A DNA stretch of 64,000 nucleotides, from NCBI GenBank assembly GCA_014529385.2, contig CM043962.1, forward strand, positions 129,332,074-129,396,073, given 5' to 3'. Positions 23,201-37,388 of the stretch are shown here, piece after piece. Below the pieces are notes generated by a model, which did not search any database, was not told the origin of the DNA, and saw nothing but the letters and a program-made list of their open reading frames with translations. Positions within the stretch are counted from its first letter, which is position 1. Every line of letters begins with the position of its first letter. The DNA is from Adiantum capillus-veneris. Its lineage: Eukaryota > Streptophyta > Polypodiopsida > Polypodiales > Pteridaceae. The position numbers and the translations under genes are program-made.

Positions 23201-26200
23201 TCCCCATGTGGAAAACCTATTCGGCTGCAACCGTTTCACATTGGACATGCAATGTCCACTTGCACCTTTTCAAGGGTTCCGCAGAAAACAAGTCAAAATA
23301 AAAATAAAGAAAATATCTAGTACTTATTTACGGAAGGCTACAGGAAAAATACACCGCTTGGTAACACCAGCCGTCGTGTCGACCACAACCTGCAGCCAGC
23401 CCTCCTCTGTTGGAGCCCCAGGCTCAGAGGGTGGCACTACCTGTGTCCTATGTGTCTCTGCTTGCTGCTACTCGCAAGCCCTTGAAGGCTGGGGCTGGGC
23501 CTCGGCCTGTGGTGTAGGTCGGGGCCTCCTCCGTGGACACGCCTTCTCAAGATGGCCCATCTGTCGACAAATGAAGCACTGATTTGGGAGGCCCGAATAC
23601 TCCACGCTCTGTTTTAACCAACCCCCACTCACCCGAGGAAGTAGGATGACCTTCGGGAGAGTGTGGGTGTCCCTAACCAGAACGCGAATTGAGGGAATGC
23701 CGGCCGTATCGACAGCTACTGAGACTGTCGTGCGAGGTGTCTCCAAGACAATCCCAATCGTTGAACCTATCCTAGACAAAAGTGGTAGGTACTCCCTCCG
23801 CAAACCAAGAAAGGAGACGGAGATGGGAAGGTCTGTCTCCTCTACCAAAACATTTGAAGCAAGGTCAAAACCATGTCTCCACTATCGAAAGTGGGCTCGA
23901 ACTGCTCGGATGGTCAAGGGGCTCATGGCGATGACCTTGGACGCCATCTTGGAGGTCTCAAACTCAATATGATAATAGCCTCATCCGAGGAACTGAACGT
24001 CCAAGATCTTGCCCACCTCTGCAAGAAGGCGGGCCTGGAGAAGGTCACACAGCTCTCCTCTGCTGGGTCTCGTGTCGAGAATCTTGCAGATGACGGAAGT
24101 CACCTGCAGACAATCCACCTCTGCGGCTAGGCTCGCTTGCTCTGTCGAAGTGACAGCAAGTCGAATGGTGGGCTCAGCGGGGTCGGGCGATGGGATTTCA
24201 TCATCAGAGTCCCTCTGTGGCGAAGCTTGAGCCTCCATCTGTGTCTGCTACTGTGTCGGAGAGGAAACGGATAGAATAATTTCTCTGCAAAAAAGCCCCG
24301 ACGAGCACTGTCCAAAAACCAGCACTGCCAGAGTCAATCGAAAGAAACCTTCGGCGCGAGAATGGCAGAGAACGAAGAGAGCGGGGGGGGGGGAGGCTGG
24401 AAATGGCAATGGATGAGGGCAGCGGGCTGGCAGTGGCAGCGAGTAGCAAGTGGCAACGGGGCAGACAGGGGTAGCGCAAGGCAAGGGGAAGGCGAGGGGC
24501 AACGCATGCGCAACAGGGATTGATGGCAGCGCAAGGGCAGGGGAAGAAAGGGGAAGAAGGGGGGGGGGGGGCGCTGGCGAGGGAGGGACTTATTGAAAGT
24601 CTGTCCTTTTTATGCCTTTTACCCTCAGTTTGGATGTATACTCTTGGAGCGGTCAGCAACAGTACTTTCTGCAGATGCTGGTTGTGCGACTTGTGAGTCG
24701 GTTAGCTTGAGGAGATTCTTGATGGAGCTAGATTTACTTTGAGCAGACAGCATAGTACATCTTGGACGTCTTTCGGGGGTAGTGATTGGATGATACTATG
24801 GTGCCTTGTATTGTTCAACCTCAGAGTTCAGTTGAAAATATCCTCGTCTACGAAACCTGCTCTTTACAGTTGCAGGTCGCTCACTCCAGCTCCTTGGACC
24901 CCTTTCCCGTCCAGGATCTCAGAGGGGGTGTTAAGAGTTCATTTTCCTGTTCGATGGTAGCTTCAGTATCTCCCAGGGCCAAATTAGGGAGTGAGGGTTG
25001 TTTTGTGGTTGTGCACGTCACAAACTGATGACGTGGCATGACCACCCGAGCAGGACCAGATGATGTGGCAAGTTGTACGGAGATCCCGCAAATTGCGCTA
25101 ACATGTTGATGTGGCTACTGTACCGATTTTTGCCAATTATATTGGCTGCTTTTTGGGCAGTTTTTAGAAAAGATGATTTTGGGATTTGATTGCTTTTGGG
25201 GCACCCCTTGTAAGAATAAATAGACCATTGGGGCCTCACTCTGCAAAGCATCTGGACGGAGAGTCCAAGAGCGGAGGTCCCCCGGGTATTTTACTTCGCT
25301 CAAGCATTAATATAAAAATAAATAGCGGAAGGGACACCAGATTTTGGGGCCAATACCTCTCGGCACGGAATTACACCGGGCCTTGTCGACTCAAATTTTA
25401 AAGTTGTGAAGTATTTTAAGTGATTATCTCGTACGTCATGCCAGATTTCCGACTTGGGTGCCAAAGTCTGTAACAGTGGTATCATAGCACAACCTGTTTC
25501 TCTTCTACCAGGAAATTTGATCCTCTTACAGCGACACATGTGGATTCAAACGACGAATCCTGCAAGAATCGAACCCATCCAACAACTCCGGATCGGGTGA
25601 AAGTATGGAAAATTCGAAGGGACAATCAGAACAAGAGTCACATGCTTCAGTTTGCAAAGGATCCCCACAATGCCAAATGTTTGACCCAGCACTCGATTGA
25701 TAAATTGCATTTGCATTGGCAGAAAGCCATCAATTCCCCAATGAAGTCAGCCCTCAAGAAACCTCCTTTTCCACGAATGGTTACTGAAGATGAACTTGAG
25801 GACTTTGTCGAAAGACAAGTCAACCAACTTTTGGGGGCAAGGAAGAAGCAACTGAAGAAACCCAACAAGGGAACTCACTACCCTGGTTATTTGGGCCGAA
25901 AATCCTCTTTTGTGAATGCAAGAAAACAGAAGAAGCATTTACGCTTCGAAGGATTGTCCAGTTTGTCCTTATCTTCTTGTGACAGCTCGAACAGCTCATC
26001 CTCTTCTGACTCAAGTGATAAGGACAAACTGACTCAAGGCTTGTGAGATAACTTGCTTTATTTTTAATGCTTTTGATTTTCAGCTTTTGGGGCTCTGCTT
26101 TTGGCATCCCTTGTAAACCTTTATAAGTGTGGGCACGGCTCCCACTTTGCAGAGCATCTAGACGCAGAGTCTGAGAGTGAGACCCTCCCACTCCCTTGTA

Positions 26201-26934
26201 CTTTGAGCACAGATTTAATACAAAAAGAAATACGGAAAGGGGCACCACCAATCTTCGGGGCCAATATCTCTAGGCACGGAACTCCGCCGGGACCGTGTCG
26301 AATCAATTGTGAACTGTGAACTATTTTGAAGTGAATCTCTGTTGTGTTGCGGTAGAATCTTGACTTGGAGTGTCCAAGTTTGTTACAGTGGTATCAGAGC
26401 GCGGCCGATTTCTCTTCTACAGGGAAATCCGATCCTTTTCTCGCGACACTTATGGATTCAAAAAGAGATCAGTCCACTTTCTCTGCATTTATAGATGCGG
26501 GAAGAGATCACGAAGAAGATTCTCACGAGTATAGCCCGCCTCGGCCTACTTAGGCGGAAATTGAAGAGATGAAGCCTCAACAATTGGTTGACGATGCGAA
26601 AAAGATGATGATTAACATTGCGAAGGATCCCAAATTTGCAAAATTTTTGACGCAAACATCCTTCGACGAAGTGCACTCTCAGTGGCGGAAGGCCACAGAA
26701 CCACCCCTCAAACCGGCACTCAAGAAACCTCCTACTCCGAGGATGTTTACAAAGCAAGAATTAGAAGAGGTGGTCAATACGCAGATTACACAACTTTTTG
26801 ACACAACCAACAAAGCCAAAAAGCACGGCAAAAAGTAGAAGAAAGGAACTGACTTCCCCGGTTATTTGGGTCGTCAATCTGCTTTTGCTTCGGCAAGAAA
26901 GCAAAAAAAGCATGTCAAATTTGAAGGAGTATCC

Positions 26935-26965
<31 letters not shown>

Positions 26966-29900
26966 CTGACAGTTCTTCTAGCTCTTCTGACTCAAGCGAA
27001 GAAGATAGTAAAGGGAAAAAGCGAAGCACAAAGCAAAGCTTCAGAAAGGGCAAGAAAAAGGCGAAGAAGCCTAAGTTTCGCCCGATCTCTGACAATTCTA
27101 CAAAGGACGTCTTCGAATAGTTCGAACTCCGATGATCACAGATTTTATGCAAAGAAGAAGAATTTTTATAAAGCCAACTAGTATGACTTTCTGGAGGATA
27201 AAAGCAAGAAAGTGAGAGAATTTAAAGAAGGTGGACAGTCAATTAAATTTGACACTTTTTCTGGATTTCGAGATGCTTCGAGGGCTTTGGCCTTCATACA
27301 GCAGTTTGATATAGCTTTCTTTGGAGGACAGTACTCAGAGCACTCCAAGATTCGGAGGGCTACCTCTTACTTCAAGGAACATGCTCGAACATGGTGGTCT
27401 ACTCTTCTATTGAACAAGAAAGCGTCAGTTAAATGGCTGAAATTTAAAAGGCTTTTTATTTCTTCTTGGTTGACTTGGGAGTACGAACATGACATACGAA
27501 CTCCTTGGAACCATCTTCGGATGACCAAGAAAGATACCTTGGACGCATATTGTGAGAAATTTTGGAGCTCTTTTCTACCCGCTTCTTCATTTAAGAAGAT
27601 CTCGTTTAAAGAACACATTGAGGGTTTACCTTGGGACTTCCTACGGAGATCTGTGACCACTACTTAGAGCAAAAGTCAATTTCTATTCAAAAACTGATGA
27701 GTCATGCGAAACGGGGCTTTGCCATACACTCAGGAAGTTTGACTTACCCCACAGATGAGATCATGACACAGAAAACCGAGCAGACTTCTAAAAATGAAAA
27801 AAGAAAGAAGAAGAGCCCCCACGATCAGAAAGATACGGATGCACGGCCCCGGCTCACTCCGCGGGAGAGAGCCAACTACATCAAAGAGGGGAAGTGTTTT
27901 GGATGCGCGGAACAAGGACACATCTCCGCGAAGAGCCCTAAAAAGGCACAGAAAGATCAAGATGAAGAAAGGCCAGAGAGTTCAAAAGCGGCTGAGGAAC
28001 GTGGACGGAAAGGCAAGATCAAAGCATGACTGGTTCCAGATTGCATGGGTACTAACCCAAGCACGATTGATGAGAGTACAGAACTTTGCCGAGCTTGGGG
28101 CAAAATGAAAGATCAAGAAGCCCTGATTTTCTTTTATGGAGGAGCCAACGCCAACTTCGTTTCACCTAAATTGGCGGCACAGCTCGAAATTATACCCGAT
28201 CGGACAGGACCACTAGCAGAGGCAGTTCTAGCGGCACCCGACAGGGACGTAGAAGCAAAACACCATGGTCGACTATCGGGCGAGAAAAGCGACTTTGACT
28301 ACAGAAAAGGGCCGAACCATTAAAACTTAAGGGCGAGTTTGTCCCTATCGTATCGGCTTCGGCCGTTTCAAAATTAATGAAATACAGTCTGTCTGTTTAC
28401 TCGATCTTTTTGAAAGAGTTGAATGATGATCATAGGACAAATGTGTGATCTAGGAAAAGAACGCCAAGACTTTCTCCACACTCATGACGATTGCTTTTCT
28501 GAGGGCCTGCCAGGTGAGTTTGAGTCGTGCCCAGAATGAAGAGATTCTGAACCAAGTAAAAGACCTCTTGGAAAAGGGTCTTATCCAGCCGAGTACTTCA
28601 CCTTACTGCTCTCCGGTGTTGTTGGTTTTGAAGAAAGACGGATCTTGGAGAATGTGCATCGACTATAGAGCTCTCATTGTAGCAGCTAAAATACGCGTAT
28701 TCTATTTAGAAAATACACGACGTCCCGTATTGAAACGTACAATACGTCTCATAACGTTTTTATATTCTAACGTTTTTTTGCTCAAAACGTATGTCTTTTT
28801 CTAATTGATCAATTGTGTTTTAGAGCTTCATGGTACTTGTTTATGTATGCTATGGCTTAATATTGAAGAGTCATTGAGGAGGTCCATAAACCGCTTCATT
28901 TGTTATTATTAAAGTATCATATCGAAAAAAGTTCACATATTTTATTTTTGATTCTCAAAAAGACGTCTAGTACGCGTATTGTACACCGCGTATTAAATAT
29001 CCCGTCCCGTACTGTAGCTGCTATGGCTCTAAACAAAATCACCATCAAGAACAAATTTCCGATTCCCAGGATCGATGATATTCTAGACCGACTACAGGGA
29101 TCCTCTTGTTTCAATAGGATCGATTTGAAGAGCGAATATCATCAGATCCGAATCGCACCAGGAGATGTCTACAAGACAGCTTTTTGGACGACTTTTGGTT
29201 TAATTGAGTTTTTGGTGATGCCTTTTGGCCTAACAATTGCTCCAGCGTCATTTAACCGAATGATGGACAGGATTTATCGAGAGTACAGATTATTTGTTGG
29301 CACTTTCTTTGACGACATCATTGTTTTCTCCAAGGATGACGCAGAACATAGAGAATATCTGCTACAGGTCTTTCAAGCATTACGAGATCACAAGTTGGTG
29401 ATTAATGCAAAGAAAAGTGAATTTTTCCTACCCGAGATACACTTTTTGGGACACATTGTCTCACCAGCATGAGTGCAGATGGACCCGGCCGAGCCAGATT
29501 TGAAGAATGTCCATGAAGTTAGAAGCTTCTTGGGCTTATGTTCGTACTACCGGCAGTGCATTAGAAAGTTTGCAGAGGTTGCTTCCCCTTTGCATATCTT
29601 GACACAAAAAAGAGTCCCTTTCTCGTGGGGACCCACAGAGGTGACTGCCTTTCGGACATTGAAAGAGAAATTGACTACAGGACCAGTTTTCACTTTGGCG
29701 GATTTGCAGAAGTCTTTCGAAGTATATTGTGATCCTTGTGGTCGTAGTCTGGGTGCGGTCTTAATGCAAGAAGGCCATGTCATTGCCTACGAGAGCCGAT
29801 TGTTCTCAAGGCCGGAATTGACAGCACAGATTTATGAGAAAGAGCTTTTGGCGGTTATCCATGCTCTTACTCAGTGGCGACATTATCTACTCGGAGCAGA

Positions 29901-32900
29901 TTTTACTGCCTTCACAAACCATCAGAGTTTACGCTACTTCTTGTCACAGAAGCAGCTATCGGAGAAGCAGATGCAGTGGGCGAACATCTTGTCACAGTTC
30001 CACTTCCAGATTGTCCATGTGCAGGGAAAGAAGAACTTGGTGGCAGATGCTTTGACTCGGAAGCCGTTGGTTCTGGCTATTCCCGCGGTACATCATAGGA
30101 GCTTCGAGGATATGGTCGATCAGTATGCCGCAGATACAAATTTTGCAGATATTTTCACTCAGATACAGAATGGGGAGGTAGTAGCAAGATATTCCATTCG
30201 GGATGGCTACTTGATGAAGAACATGATGTTGTGCGTTGCACAACCATTGAGTAAAAAGGTTTTAACCGAATGCCACTGTCCACCTTTTACGGGTCACCGC
30301 GGCATAGCTACCACCTTGAAAGGTGTGGAGAGATACTTCTTTTCGCCAGGCCAGGACTCATGAAGGATGTGGACGATTTTGTACGCAGTTGCTTGGTATG
30401 CCAGAAGGTCAAGGTTGACAGGCATAAAGCACAGGGATTGTTACAGCCTTTACCCATATCCACCCGCCCTTGGGAAAGTAATGCAATGGATTTCATTCTT
30501 GATCTCCCAAGATCACAGAGTGGGCACGATGGTATCTCGACTGTTATTGACAGATCTAGCAAGCAAGCTCATTTCGTTCCACTAAAGAAGACAGTCAAGC
30601 CGGATCACTGAGAGAGATTGTTTGTGGCCCAGATCTTCAGATTACACGGCATGCCTGAGACGATTGTCTCCGACAGAGACCCCATAATCACGAGTTTGTT
30701 TTAGAAGGCTATTTGGGAGAACATTGGCACGCGGTTGTAGTCTCGTCATTGTTCCACCCGCAGACTGACGGGCAATCAGAGATTGCTAATTCAATGGTAC
30801 TAGATTTATTGAAGTCTTACATCTCAGATAAGAAGACTAAGTATTTACCATTGGTGGAATTTGCCTACAATAACAGGATACACTCTTCGACGGGGAAGGC
30901 GCCATTTGAGATTATTGAAGGTGCTACGAAGGTTCCACCCTTCCTAAGCACGAAAGGTAAGATTTTCGAAGCCGACAAGTACACGCGGGACTTGGACACG
31001 GCTTTTGCCAAGGTCAAGGAGGCTTTGAATCTCAAGAAAGACACAAAAAGGCAACAGATCGTCGTCGCGACTTGAAATTAAAGGAGAACGATTGGGTGCT
31101 CGTACGTTTTGAGAAGGCACGCCTGAGAAAGAAAAAGGGAAGGAGCGGCTTTTTCCAAAGCTTAGCAAGAGATACTATGGACCTTTCCAAATTTCCGAAA
31201 AGATAAATGATGTCTCCTTTCGACTGAAGCTGCCCGATACTTGGAGGATTCACAATGCTTTCATGTCAGTCTCCTGAAGCCTTTTAAAGGAGATGTGCAC
31301 GATGATGGGGAGCCTAATGAGCAACCCGAAGTGGAGGAAAACGAGGAGATACTCGTTCCAGAACAGATTTTGGCACATAAAGAAATAAGGCGGTTCTTGG
31401 TTAAATTCAAGAACTATCCCACATTGGATGCGAAGTGGATGGAGCAAGAGGACTTGGCACATACTCCTCAGATTGTGAACCTTTACCTTGAAGCTTTTGG
31501 TTTATTGAACCGCGAACTCAGTTGGGCGGAATTTGGTGTAGTGGGTATGCACAAGAGGGGAATCGCTCCACTCCTTTGTCGCGACAGATTGCCCCGATTT
31601 TTGGTACTAAAGTCACTGATGTCTCATTTGAGTTTCAGGGATACTGTGAGCTGACAATACTCTGTTGTATGACTTTATTAACTTGAATTCCCGATAATAT
31701 GATATTGATTTGTTCTTGACTTGTTTAAGTGCAGGAACTCACAGACGAAATGGCAGCAGCATTTCGGTCTGAGAGATCTCGATCGACATGATTGCAATAA
31801 GGATTAGTTGATCGGGCATCGATGAGGTCTCGAGTGGATCTCAATGCGATTGCTAAATATGTTGCGGATTAATCATGGTCTGAGATCCGAATGAATTTGT
31901 GAATGTGATTTCCTGTGATGTCGAGTGATGTTTTGTGATGTGACTGTCGATTGGTACATGTGCTAGATATGTGTTCCTACTGCGTCGGTACTAACAGTTA
32001 GTGTCTGCTAAGACGGTTTATGGCCTCTATCTGTTTTGCAGGCATAATCGAGGGCAATTACAATGCTTTCAAGAGGGGGGTATGTCCCAACCTAGTGACG
32101 TGGCAGCCAGTAGATATACACACACCCTCTCTCTGGCCAGTTTCCGGAAATGGCGGAGATATGTTGATGTGGCATGGCTTGTACGGACCCGTGAATTGCG
32201 GCGCTGATTTGCTGACGTGGCTGAGTGTACGGACGTTCGCTTTTTGCGCAGGCTGTATGACAGATCCTACGCAATGCTTTTTGGCAGCTTTGAAGCTTTT
32301 GGGGCTATTTGCTTTAAGTCCCAAGCAAGGCTTGTGAGATAACTTGCTTTATTTTTAATGCTTTTGATTTTCAGCTTTTGGGACTCTGCTTTTGGCATCC
32401 CTTGTAAACCTTTATAAGTGTAAGGTGCAGCGGAATGAATGTTCTATTTTCTCAAGATTAGTGATCCTTACTGCTCAAGGTTCCTTTTAGTTCTTAGGGA
32501 AGGAGAGCTTTCCGTCTTATGGAGAGTGCATGATCACGAACAAAGTGAGTGGATATTGTGCGTGCAAGTGAACAAGATTGAGAGAAGGAGAGAGAAGAGA
32601 TACGACACCCGAGAGGTTGTAAAACCCTCCTCCGAAGGCCCCACTATTGTCGGCGAGAGTGGTCTACTTTGATTGCACAAAGGTGTACAATGCGTATGCA
32701 ATGGACTGATGCAATGAGACTATGCCGATGACGACGACGGAGATGACGACGACAACTTGATGGCTGAAATCTGAGATCTTCTAATCGCTGAATTCTAGGA
32801 CTGTTTCAATGGCTGAAAATGACTGTTTTGGCTGCGTTTTTATGACTGAAAATGGGGGGAACATCTGCAATCATCTAGGGGCTGATCTGCTACTGTGTCA

Positions 32901-35900
32901 TAGGCTGAAAACTGCGAGAATCCAACTGCTGAATTCTGCGTTTTTGCTACTGCTGAGCTGGCGTTTTTGACAAGGCTGAAAAAACGTTGAATCTGCAAGT
33001 GATGTTGGCGTTTTTGTCAAGGCTGAAAAACGTTGGCTGGGATGTATCTGCTGAGGTTGGAAAACGCCAGGCAAGAGGACTTGTAGGCGATGGCTTGCTA
33101 GGAGGAAACGCCAAAGGGAAGGAGTGGATGGCGAGGGTCTATTGCTGAGGGGGGGTACTGCTAAGAAGTTGACTGTTGAGCGGGAAGCTCCTGCTGCCTC
33201 TTCTGCCAGAAAGTGCTAACTTGGGTTTGCTTATATATTAACTTAGCAAAATTGCCCTCCCTACTTTTGTTGGAAAGTGACTTAAAAATAATAAGTGAAA
33301 ATAACCAAAAATAGGAAAATAGGCCAAATGCACTGGAAAATTCCCCTAACTGATGCTAATGGATTCTGATGGGAATTCCGATCATCATGCTGTGTGCAAC
33401 CAGAGCATATGCATCTAAGCTAAGTGACTTGGCATGCACGGTCTACGAATAGACTCACCAAAGTGCCAGATCACTGCTAATCTAGACTGACTGAACCCTG
33501 CTGTGGTGTAGCTTGTCCACAGACACATAGGGTTGGGATGTGTCACGTGACAATAAGTGTGGGCAGGGCTCCCAATCTGCAGAGCATCTGGACGCACAGT
33601 CTGAGAGTGAGACCCTCCCACTCCCTTGTACTTTGAGCTCAGATTTAATACAAAAAGAAATACCAAAAGGGGCGCCAATCTTTGGGGCCAATATCTCTAG
33701 GCACGAAACTCCATCGGGCCGTGTCGAATCAATTGTAAGCTGTGAACTGCTTTGAAGTGAATCTCTGTTGTGTTGCGGTAGAATCTTGACTTGGAGTGTC
33801 CAAGTTTGTTACACCAACCAATATGATTTTCTCGACGACAAGGGCAAAAAGACCAAGGAATTCAAAGAGGGTGGACAGGCACTAAAGTTTGACACCTTTG
33901 CAAGGTTTCGAGATGCTCCTTAGGCTTTAGCCTTTATTCCATAGTTTGACATAGCATTTTCTGGAGGCCGCTATACAGAGGGGCAACATCAATTTTGAAA
34001 GGCAATGAACGGACATGGTGCTCCACTCTTCTGATAAGAAAAGAAGCACCGACAAAGTGGCTCAAGTTTAAGAGACTCTTTATTTCTTCGTGGCTCACTC
34101 AAGCATACGAACTCGAATCATCTTCGCATGGTCGAGGCAGAAACGTTGGATACTTACTCTGAGAGATTTTGGGATGTTTTTCTACCTGCTTCATCCTTAA
34201 GAAGATCAATTTCAAGCAGTAAATCAAGCGATTGTGGACTGCCCAAAGAGATACGAGACTATTGCTTGTTACGGAAATATGAGTCCAGACAGCTGCTGAT
34301 GGGACATGCTAAGCCTTTGCTATGCATTCAGGTAACTTGACTTATCCATTAGATGAATCTTCAACAAGTCATAACAGAAGCAGACAACACAAAGATACAC
34401 AACCTCGACTGACGAAAGAACAGAAAGAAGAATATTTCAAATCAGGAAAGTGTTTTGAATATGCGGAACAAGGAGATATATATGCACGGTGCCCCAAAAG
34501 GCACAAGAATGAGAATGACTAACATATTGAAAATAGAACTAGGCGAGGAGATACTCGCTCCAAAACAAATACTAGATAGAAAATTACGAATGAACTGCCA
34601 ATATTTTGCTTTGTGAATTTATGAATGAATAATTTTGAAGTAGGACTTTGATTTATGTATGAAACTAATGTTTTATGGAAGATCCTACTATTTGTGAACA
34701 GATAACAAGTGAAAATTGCAAATGAGATGATGACAAATTCGGAGCAATGACAGCTCTAGAATGAACCTAATAACGAAAGAATCACGAATTTTGAATCATG
34801 ATGAATGATTGAATGGAACTGTCGTGAGCGCATCAAGAATTCCCGAGGGATGAGATGGCCACACAGTGAAGAGATGACTAGAACTGAATGATTGAAACAC
34901 TCTGTTTAGTATGAACTACTCAAGTGTCTGATTGATGGATTGGAATTCTCGGAAATGATTACTCACACAGGATTTTGTTTGAGTGCAGATGGAATGATTG
35001 ACGAAATGACTGCAACATTTCGGTCTTGAGAAATCTATGGACATGATCGCAATAGGATTAGTTAATCCGACATCAATGAGATCCGGTGTGGATCGAGATG
35101 CGATTGCTAAATACGTTGCTAGGAATCATGGTCCTAGATCAGAAAGGACTCTATGTGATGTGATCTGAATGTGATGTGATGTCGTCTTTGTACAAGTGCT
35201 GGATTCGGGTCATCTAGTGCGTCGGTACTTAGAGTCAGTGTCTTATGTCTAATTTTGTAAGCGTAATCGAGGGCGATCACAATTCTTTCAAGAGGGGGGT
35301 ATGTCACAAACTGATGACGTGGCATGACCACCTGGGCAGGACCAAATGACGTGGCAAATGGTACAGAGATCCCGCAAATTGTGATGACATGTTGACGTGG
35401 CTGCTGTACGCATTTCCACCAATTGCGCTAGCTGCTTTTTGGGCAATATTCAGGCCATATGCTTTTGGAATTTGACCGCTTTTGAGTTTACTAACTTAGG
35501 GGCTCTGATTTTGGGGCATCTCTTGTAAGAATAAATAGACCCTTGGGACCTCATTCAGCAGAGCATCTGGACACAGATTCTGAGAGCGGAGATCCCATGG
35601 GTGTTGTACTTTGCTCAAGCATTAATATAAAATAAGTACCAAAAGGGACGCCAGATTTTGGGGCCAATACCATTGGACACGGAACTATGCCAAGTTGTGT
35701 CGTTAAGTGATTGTCTCGTGTGTCGTGCCAGATTTCCAACTTGGAACGCCCAAGTCTGTAACAGCCCCTGGCCATGTGAGGTAGGTCTCTCATGTGGGGT
35801 CGTGTCTAGCCATGTTTAGCTCGGGTTTTGGCTCAGTTCCATGGTCAGATAGGCTCATGTACGCCTCAGACATCTTTCCCTGCCTTCCCAGGATCCTATG

Positions 35901-36426
35901 GGTCACTTCCACTATTTTTCTCTAGTTAGGGATATTTATGTAGGGTCGTGGAGGCACATGTTTGGGTCAGGCAGGCTCAGGCAGCCCCTACATAGGCAGG
36001 GGGCAGTGGGAGCCTATTCATATGCAATTCAGCCCCAGGCAGGGGCGCCCTCTCATGGGCACCCCACGAGGCAGCATGAGATGTGCACTAGCAAGCTGTC
36101 CTAGCGTTTTTCCTCCAGTGGATCCAACGTTTTTCATTAGTTTGACCAAAGTTTTCTCTAGCAGCCCCTAGCGTTTTTGGTGGGCAGCCTAGGGGATGTT
36201 TGCAAATGTCACAAAGTGATGACGTGGCTACGGACAGCAGAAACCCTAATTTCTGCCAGAAACCCTAAAATTCCTGCAAACCCTAATTTTTGCCAAAAAC
36301 CCTAATTTTCGGAAATCGCGGAGGTGAAACAAAAACCAAAAAAAAAAGAGCGACGCAAATCTCAGCTTTTTGCTATGATTTGGGAGAAAGAGAGAGAAAA
36401 AGAGAACTTGCTTTTTACCGACTCTC

Positions 36427-36475
<49 letters not shown>

Positions 36476-37357
36476 CTGCTCTTGCTTTCAAGCTTTTGGG
36501 GCTCTGCTTTTGGGCATCCCTTGTAATCTTTAAATTAGTGGTGAGGGCCTCATTTCTCGGAGCATCTAGATGCAAAGTCTAAGAGTGAAACCCTAACCGC
36601 TCTCTTTTTACTTTGATGATTGATTAATACAAAAAGAAATACTGAAAGGGGCGCCAGTCTTTGAGGCCAATATCTCTAGGCACAGAACTCCGCCGGGCCA
36701 GTGTAAATCTATTGTGATCAGTCACCAGTGACTTGTTTTGAAGTGGTTATTTAGTGTTGTCACGATTGATTCTCAACTTGGAGAGTCCAAGTCTGTTACA
36801 GTGGTATCAGAGCACGGCCGATTTCTCTTCTACGAGAAATCCGATCCCCAATTTTTTTTCCGCGGCACCTATGGCTTCACGCAAGGATCAGTCGACTCCC
36901 TCTGCATCTAAAGATGCTGGCAGAGATCACAACGAAGATTCAGACAGAGAGTATGGCCCGCCTCGGTCTACTCAGGCGGAGCAAAGAGAGATGAAGCGTC
37001 GTCAATTGATCGGCGATGCAACGAAGATGATGCTCAGTTTTGCGAAGGATCCGAAATTGGCAAAATATATGAGTGAGACTTCTTTTCACGAAGTGCATGC
37101 ACAGTGGCAAAAAACCACTACACCACCACTGAAACCCGCTCTCAAGAAACCTTCTGATCACAAACAGTATACAGAGAAGGAATTACAAAGAGGTGGTTGA
37201 TGCACGGATTGCTCAGCTTTTTGACGCGCAAAAGAAAGCCAAAAAGCACGGCAAAAAGCAAAAGAAAAGCACCGACTTCCCGGGATATTTGGGTTGTCAG
37301 TCGCCTTTTGACAAGGCAAAGAAACAGAAGAAGCGTGTTCGAATTGAAGGAGTACCC

Positions 37358-37388
<31 letters not shown>

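Larger units (their letters stand above)
26035..33813 (+). mobile_element. Ty3/gypsy chromovirus G3, nearly complete but with truncated 5' LTR
   Basis: Order: partial 5' LTR, primer site, Gag, protease remnant, reverse transcriptase (with a MITE inside), RNase H, integrase, chromodomain, polypurine tract, 3' LTR (with a solo LTR inside). The 5' LTR starts at the point matching about 32320 in the 3' LTR, so the first ~240 bases are lost. G3 lies within the Gag gene of G6; the right flank resumes at CCAACCAATATG (33814). Confidence 0.87.
25016..35763 (+). mobile_element. Ty3/gypsy element G6, host of nested G3
   Basis: Two LTRs of about 460 bp in the same orientation (25016-25475 and 35302-35763) bracket a Gag split by G3. 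After Gag the sequence passes straight to a chromodomain-like piece (GAGGAGATACTCGCTCC at about 34542), so protease, reverse transcriptase, RNase H and integrase were lost. The flanks (GTGCA and GCCCC) do not match as a target duplication. Confidence 0.82.

Noticed and set aside
32419-33552. S1 as a DNA transposon with an 8-bp duplication ATAAGTGT
   Set aside because: Ends show no inverted repeats; reading TG...CA with a 5-bp ATAAG duplication fits an LTR better.
25016-35763. Target-site duplication for G6
   Set aside because: The bases beside the two LTRs (GTGCA and GCCCC) do not match.
36240-36310. Telo-box array as an interstitial telomere
   Set aside because: The motifs are separated by ~10 bp of unique LTR sequence and recur in the same LTR family, so they are LTR components.
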